A DNA stretch of 8,547 bases from Neptuniibacter sp. Lineage in GTDB: Bacteria > Pseudomonadota > Gammaproteobacteria > Pseudomonadales > Balneatricaceae. A program made the position numbers and the translations under genes. Shown one piece after another: positions 6,486 to 8,547 of this stretch (positions within the stretch are counted from its first letter, which is position 1; each line of letters starts with the position of its first letter). Location of the stretch: assembly GCA_024686055.1 (NCBI GenBank), contig JAIBDV010000104.1, positions 1-8,547 on the forward strand, read 5' to 3'. The notes under the pieces are model-generated. The model worked only from the letters and a program-made list of their open reading frames with translations, made no database searches and had not been told where the DNA came from.

Positions 6486-8390
6486 TTAGCTGCCGATTAT
6501 CCCGCCATCATTACGACGGATTGCCATGATAGTGGAGCGTGGTTTGCTGTTGCCACCGGCCGGAAAGCTGGATGGCTTACCTTTCTCGCCTGGGTGCTGG
6601 ACACCGACAAACAGCGTGCGCTGGTCTTCACTGAAGGCCTGACCGGTGATCTCACAGGCGACCGGGCCGGTGGCGAAACGGCGGATCTCACCGCTGGCCG
6701 GGTCAGCGCACAGCATCTGGTTATTCCCCATACCGGCAAACTCACCGCTGTTAGAATAATTTCCATCGGTCTGAATCCACAGCCGGCCGTCTTTATCAAA
6801 ACCGATGCCATCCGGGCTGTTGAACATATTGTCTTTGGTGATGTTCTGGCTGCCTGCGTACAGGCCGCTGTTAAGGTCCGGGTTACCGGCGATCAGGAAC
6901 AGATCCCAGTCAAACTGGTTGCTGGTGTGGTTACCCTTCGGTGGATACCAGCGTACGATCTGACCGTAGTTGTTCTCTGCCCGTGGGTTTGGCCCGCCCA
7001 GTGGCTGGCCTGGTTTTTTACCCCGGTGCTTGTTGTTGGTCAGGGTACAGCATACGGAGCGGTTATCCGGGTGTACGGCCACCCACTCAGGACGGTCCAT
7101 GGTGGTTGCACCCACCTGAGTCGCGGCTTCACGGGCGTGAATCAGTACGCTGGCCTGGTCGGCAAAACCGTTTGCAGTGGTCAGGCCATTTTTGCCGTGG
7201 CTCAGCTCCAGCCATTCGCCTTTACCTTTCAGCTCACCCTCAGCGGCGTTAAAACGTGCGACGTACAGGGTGCCTTCGGCCAGCAGCTCGCGGTTGGCAG
7301 CGTTGTCAGCCGGGTTGTATTTGCCTTTGGATACGAAGCGATACAGATGCTCACCGCGCTCATCATCGCCCAGGTACACCACCGCATGGCCGCTGTTATC
7401 CAGCGTCAGGGCAGCATTATCATGCTTGAAGCGGCCCAGCGCTGAGCGTTTTTTCGGCGTAGAGGTCGGGTCCATCGGATCAATCTCGACCACCCAGCCA
7501 AAGCGATTGGCTTCGTTCGGGTTTTTCGCCAGATCGAAACGGGCGTCATGCTTATGCCACTGGTATTTATCTTTATCGGTACGCAGGCCATAGCGCTTCT
7601 GATTACTGTTCAGCTCGACCTCACTGGCCGATGAGAAGAAACCATCGAAGTTCTCTTCACAGGTCAGGTAGGTGCCCCAGGGTGTCTGGCCGTTGGCACA
7701 GTTGTTAAAGGTGCCCAGCACCTTTTTGCCGGATGGGTCAGCGGCTGTTTTCAGCAGCGCATGGCCAGCCGCCGGGCCGGTCATTTCCATGTCGGTGTAG
7801 GCGGTGATGCGGCGGTTGTACTGGCCGCCCTGCACGTAGCTCCACTGACCCTTGCTATCGCGCTTGATCTCGAACACCGATACACCACAGGCCGCCTGGG
7901 CCTTCTTCACATCGTCGGCGGTCATCGCTTTGCCGCCGTGAGCAAACAGCAGATCGTAGTTGGTGTATTCGTTGTTCACCGCCAGCAGGGCACGATCATC
8001 ACCCAGTGGGAACAGGCTCATACCATCGGTGTTATCACCAAACTGACCGGCCTGGGCCGCTGCATTCTGTTTGCCGGACGGATCAAAAGCAGGCGCACCG
8101 TTGAGGATCGGATCACCCCAGGAGATCAGCGGCGTGGCGGTGTAGCCCTCTGGCACAACAAAAGTATCAGCCGTGCTGGCAGGCAGGGCTTTGAAGTTAA
8201 GCAGTGGTTTCTGCGAGGCTGCAGCAACCGCGCTTGCCACCGGGCTGGCTGCCATAAACAGGCCCAGCGCAGCAGTGCCTCCTTTAAGGAAGTTACGGCG
8301 GCTCTGCTCGGAAACGCTATTGAAGTCATTACCCTGTGGGCGTGACGAAGTCTGCTTGTTAGTACGAGTCATCGGGCTGGGCTCTGTCAT
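6486..8390 (-). CDS. phoX: PhoX-family alkaline phosphatase, Tat-exported
   Basis: This 634-residue protein is a full-length PhoX (DUF839 family), a calcium- and iron-dependent phosphatase that releases phosphate from organic monoesters outside the cytoplasm. The N-terminus has a clear twin-arginine signal: SRRNFLKGG (30-38), then the hydrophobic TAALGLFMAASPVASAVAAA, with cleavage likely near residue 59. Family blocks are AVNNEYTN (137-144), NNCANGQTPWGTYLTCEEN (229-247), DDERGEHLYRFVS (342-354), RPEWVAVHP (433-441), NSPDGIGFD (524-532) and TDGNYSN (541-547). Cys231 in NNCANG is the best candidate for the cysteine that binds the iron pair. The ATG at 8390 and another at 8372 both lack a Shine-Dalgarno; the Tat motif is intact from either. 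It is convergent with dctM and not obviously part of an operon. A Pho-box-like site upstream suggests induction by PhoB during phosphate starvation. Confidence 0.95.
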   Translation of the reverse strand: MTEPSPMTRTNKQTSSRPQGNDFNSVSEQSRRNFLKGGTAALGLFMAASPVASAVAAASQKPLLNFKALPASTADTFVVPEGYTATPLISWGDPILNGAPAFDPSGKQNAAAQAGQFGDNTDGMSLFPLGDDRALLAVNNEYTNYDLLFAHGGKAMTADDVKKAQAACGVSVFEIKRDSKGQWSYVQGGQYNRRITAYTDMEMTGPAAGHALLKTAADPSGKKVLGTFNNCANGQTPWGTYLTCEENFDGFFSSASEVELNSNQKRYGLRTDKDKYQWHKHDARFDLAKNPNEANRFGWVVEIDPMDPTSTPKKRSALGRFKHDNAALTLDNSGHAVVYLGDDERGEHLYRFVSKGKYNPADNAANRELLAEGTLYVARFNAAEGELKGKGEWLELSHGKNGLTTANGFADQASVLIHAREAATQVGATTMDRPEWVAVHPDNRSVCCTLTNNKHRGKKPGQPLGGPNPRAENNYGQIVRWYPPKGNHTSNQFDWDLFLIAGNPDLNSGLYAGSQNITKDNMFNSPDGIGFDKDGRLWIQTDGNYSNSGEFAGMGNNQMLCADPASGEIRRFATGPVACEITGQAFSEDQRTLFVGVQHPGEKGKPSSFPAGGNSKPRSTIMAIRRNDGGIIGS

Positions 8391-8415
8391 TGATTAGAAT
8401 AATGGGCCACGTTTT

Positions 8416-8433
8416 AGCAGTGTAATATGACAG
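8416..8433 (-). promoter_or_regulatory. Candidate Pho box upstream of phoX
   Basis: On the minus strand CTGTCAT (8433-8427) is an exact Pho-box half-site, followed by the 4-bp AT spacer ATTA and a degenerate second half CACTGCT (8422-8416). A weak third half, CTCGCAA, lies 11 bp upstream in phase. A -10-like TATTCT (8401-8396) follows. Only the first half is a perfect match, so PhoB binding is likely but not certain. The remaining upstream DNA to the window edge (8434-8547) shows no clear gene. Confidence 0.5.
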
Positions 8434-8547
8434 GGGTGTTGCGAGGAGTTGCCGGTGGCATGGCTGCCAAACAGGATGGCCTTCAGAATTCGGCAATGCT
8501 TCTTATTACCGTCTAAGGTCAGAGTAAAGCTAAAATCACTGATGTCA

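Noticed and set aside
6594..7445. Long plus-strand open frame (283 codons) inside phoX.
   Set aside because: It is antisense to conserved PhoX motifs, shows no family features and is explained by GC-rich codon use of the opposite strand.
7761..8345. Second long plus-strand open frame (194 codons) antisense to phoX.
   Set aside because: Same reason: it is a shadow of the PhoX reading frame, without recognisable domains.
8394..8547. Minus-strand frame open from the right edge, ending in TAA at 8396-8394, with a piece reading LKAILFGSHATG that recalls the nucleotidyltransferase GS motif.
   Set aside because: Only 51 codons are visible, no downstream Asp-x-Asp follows the GS piece, and the frame runs through the likely phoX promoter and Pho box. 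Sequence beyond the edge would decide it.
8434..8547. Short plus-strand ORF MAAKQDGLQNSAMLLITV upstream of phoX, considered as a leader peptide.
   Set aside because: It is only 18 codons, with the nearest ribosome-like site eleven bases away and no linked gene downstream on that strand.

Overview
The window looks like chromosomal DNA from a gammaproteobacterium of moderately high G+C. Protein features recall marine groups such as the Oceanospirillaceae: FcbT/TakP-type TRAP transporters, a Tat-exported PhoX phosphatase and a YeiE-like LysR regulator. This placement is an inference from protein style and was not checked by any search. There are seven confident protein genes, one of them cut by the left edge, and one doubtful small membrane ORF. 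I see no tRNA, rRNA, insertion sequence, CRISPR array or phage gene.

Left block (1-2625): a LysR regulator resembling YeiE is read leftward and followed 119 bp later, on the same strand, by a TauE/SafE (TSUP) membrane exporter that runs off the edge. Divergently, 78 bp away, lies a TDT/SLAC1-family transporter ending in a clear rho-independent terminator. TauE/SafE and fungal Ssu1 (a TDT protein) are both linked to sulfite or sulfonate-derived anion export. YeiE-type regulators have been linked to sulfite. A plausible reading is therefore a regulator controlling two anion exporters on either side of it.

Middle (2626-3277): a possible two-helix membrane microprotein, then about 390 bp without a convincing gene. 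The right-hand 260 bp of this gap is markedly AT-rich. It holds three copies of TTTGTTTTA and a good sigma70-like promoter (TTGATA, 18 bp, TTTAAT) facing the next operon.

TRAP operon (3278-6429): dctP-dctQ-dctM on the plus strand encodes a periplasmic binding protein, a small membrane subunit and a large permease. The dctQ and dctM genes overlap by 14 nt. The family is the one annotated as mannitol/chloroaromatic or 2-oxoacid TRAP (FcbT1-3/TakP-like), but two ligand-region motifs in DctP depart from that family, so the substrate is open.

Right block (6430-8547): an imperfect hairpin separates dctM from the convergent phoX, which encodes a complete Tat-exported PhoX alkaline phosphatase. Its upstream region carries an exact CTGTCAT Pho-box half-site, suggesting PhoB control under phosphate limitation.

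The genes are ordinary families. The parts that deserve a second look are the regulatory DNA, the sulfite-export hypothesis and the divergent DctP pocket. I found no clear sign of a wholly new system.
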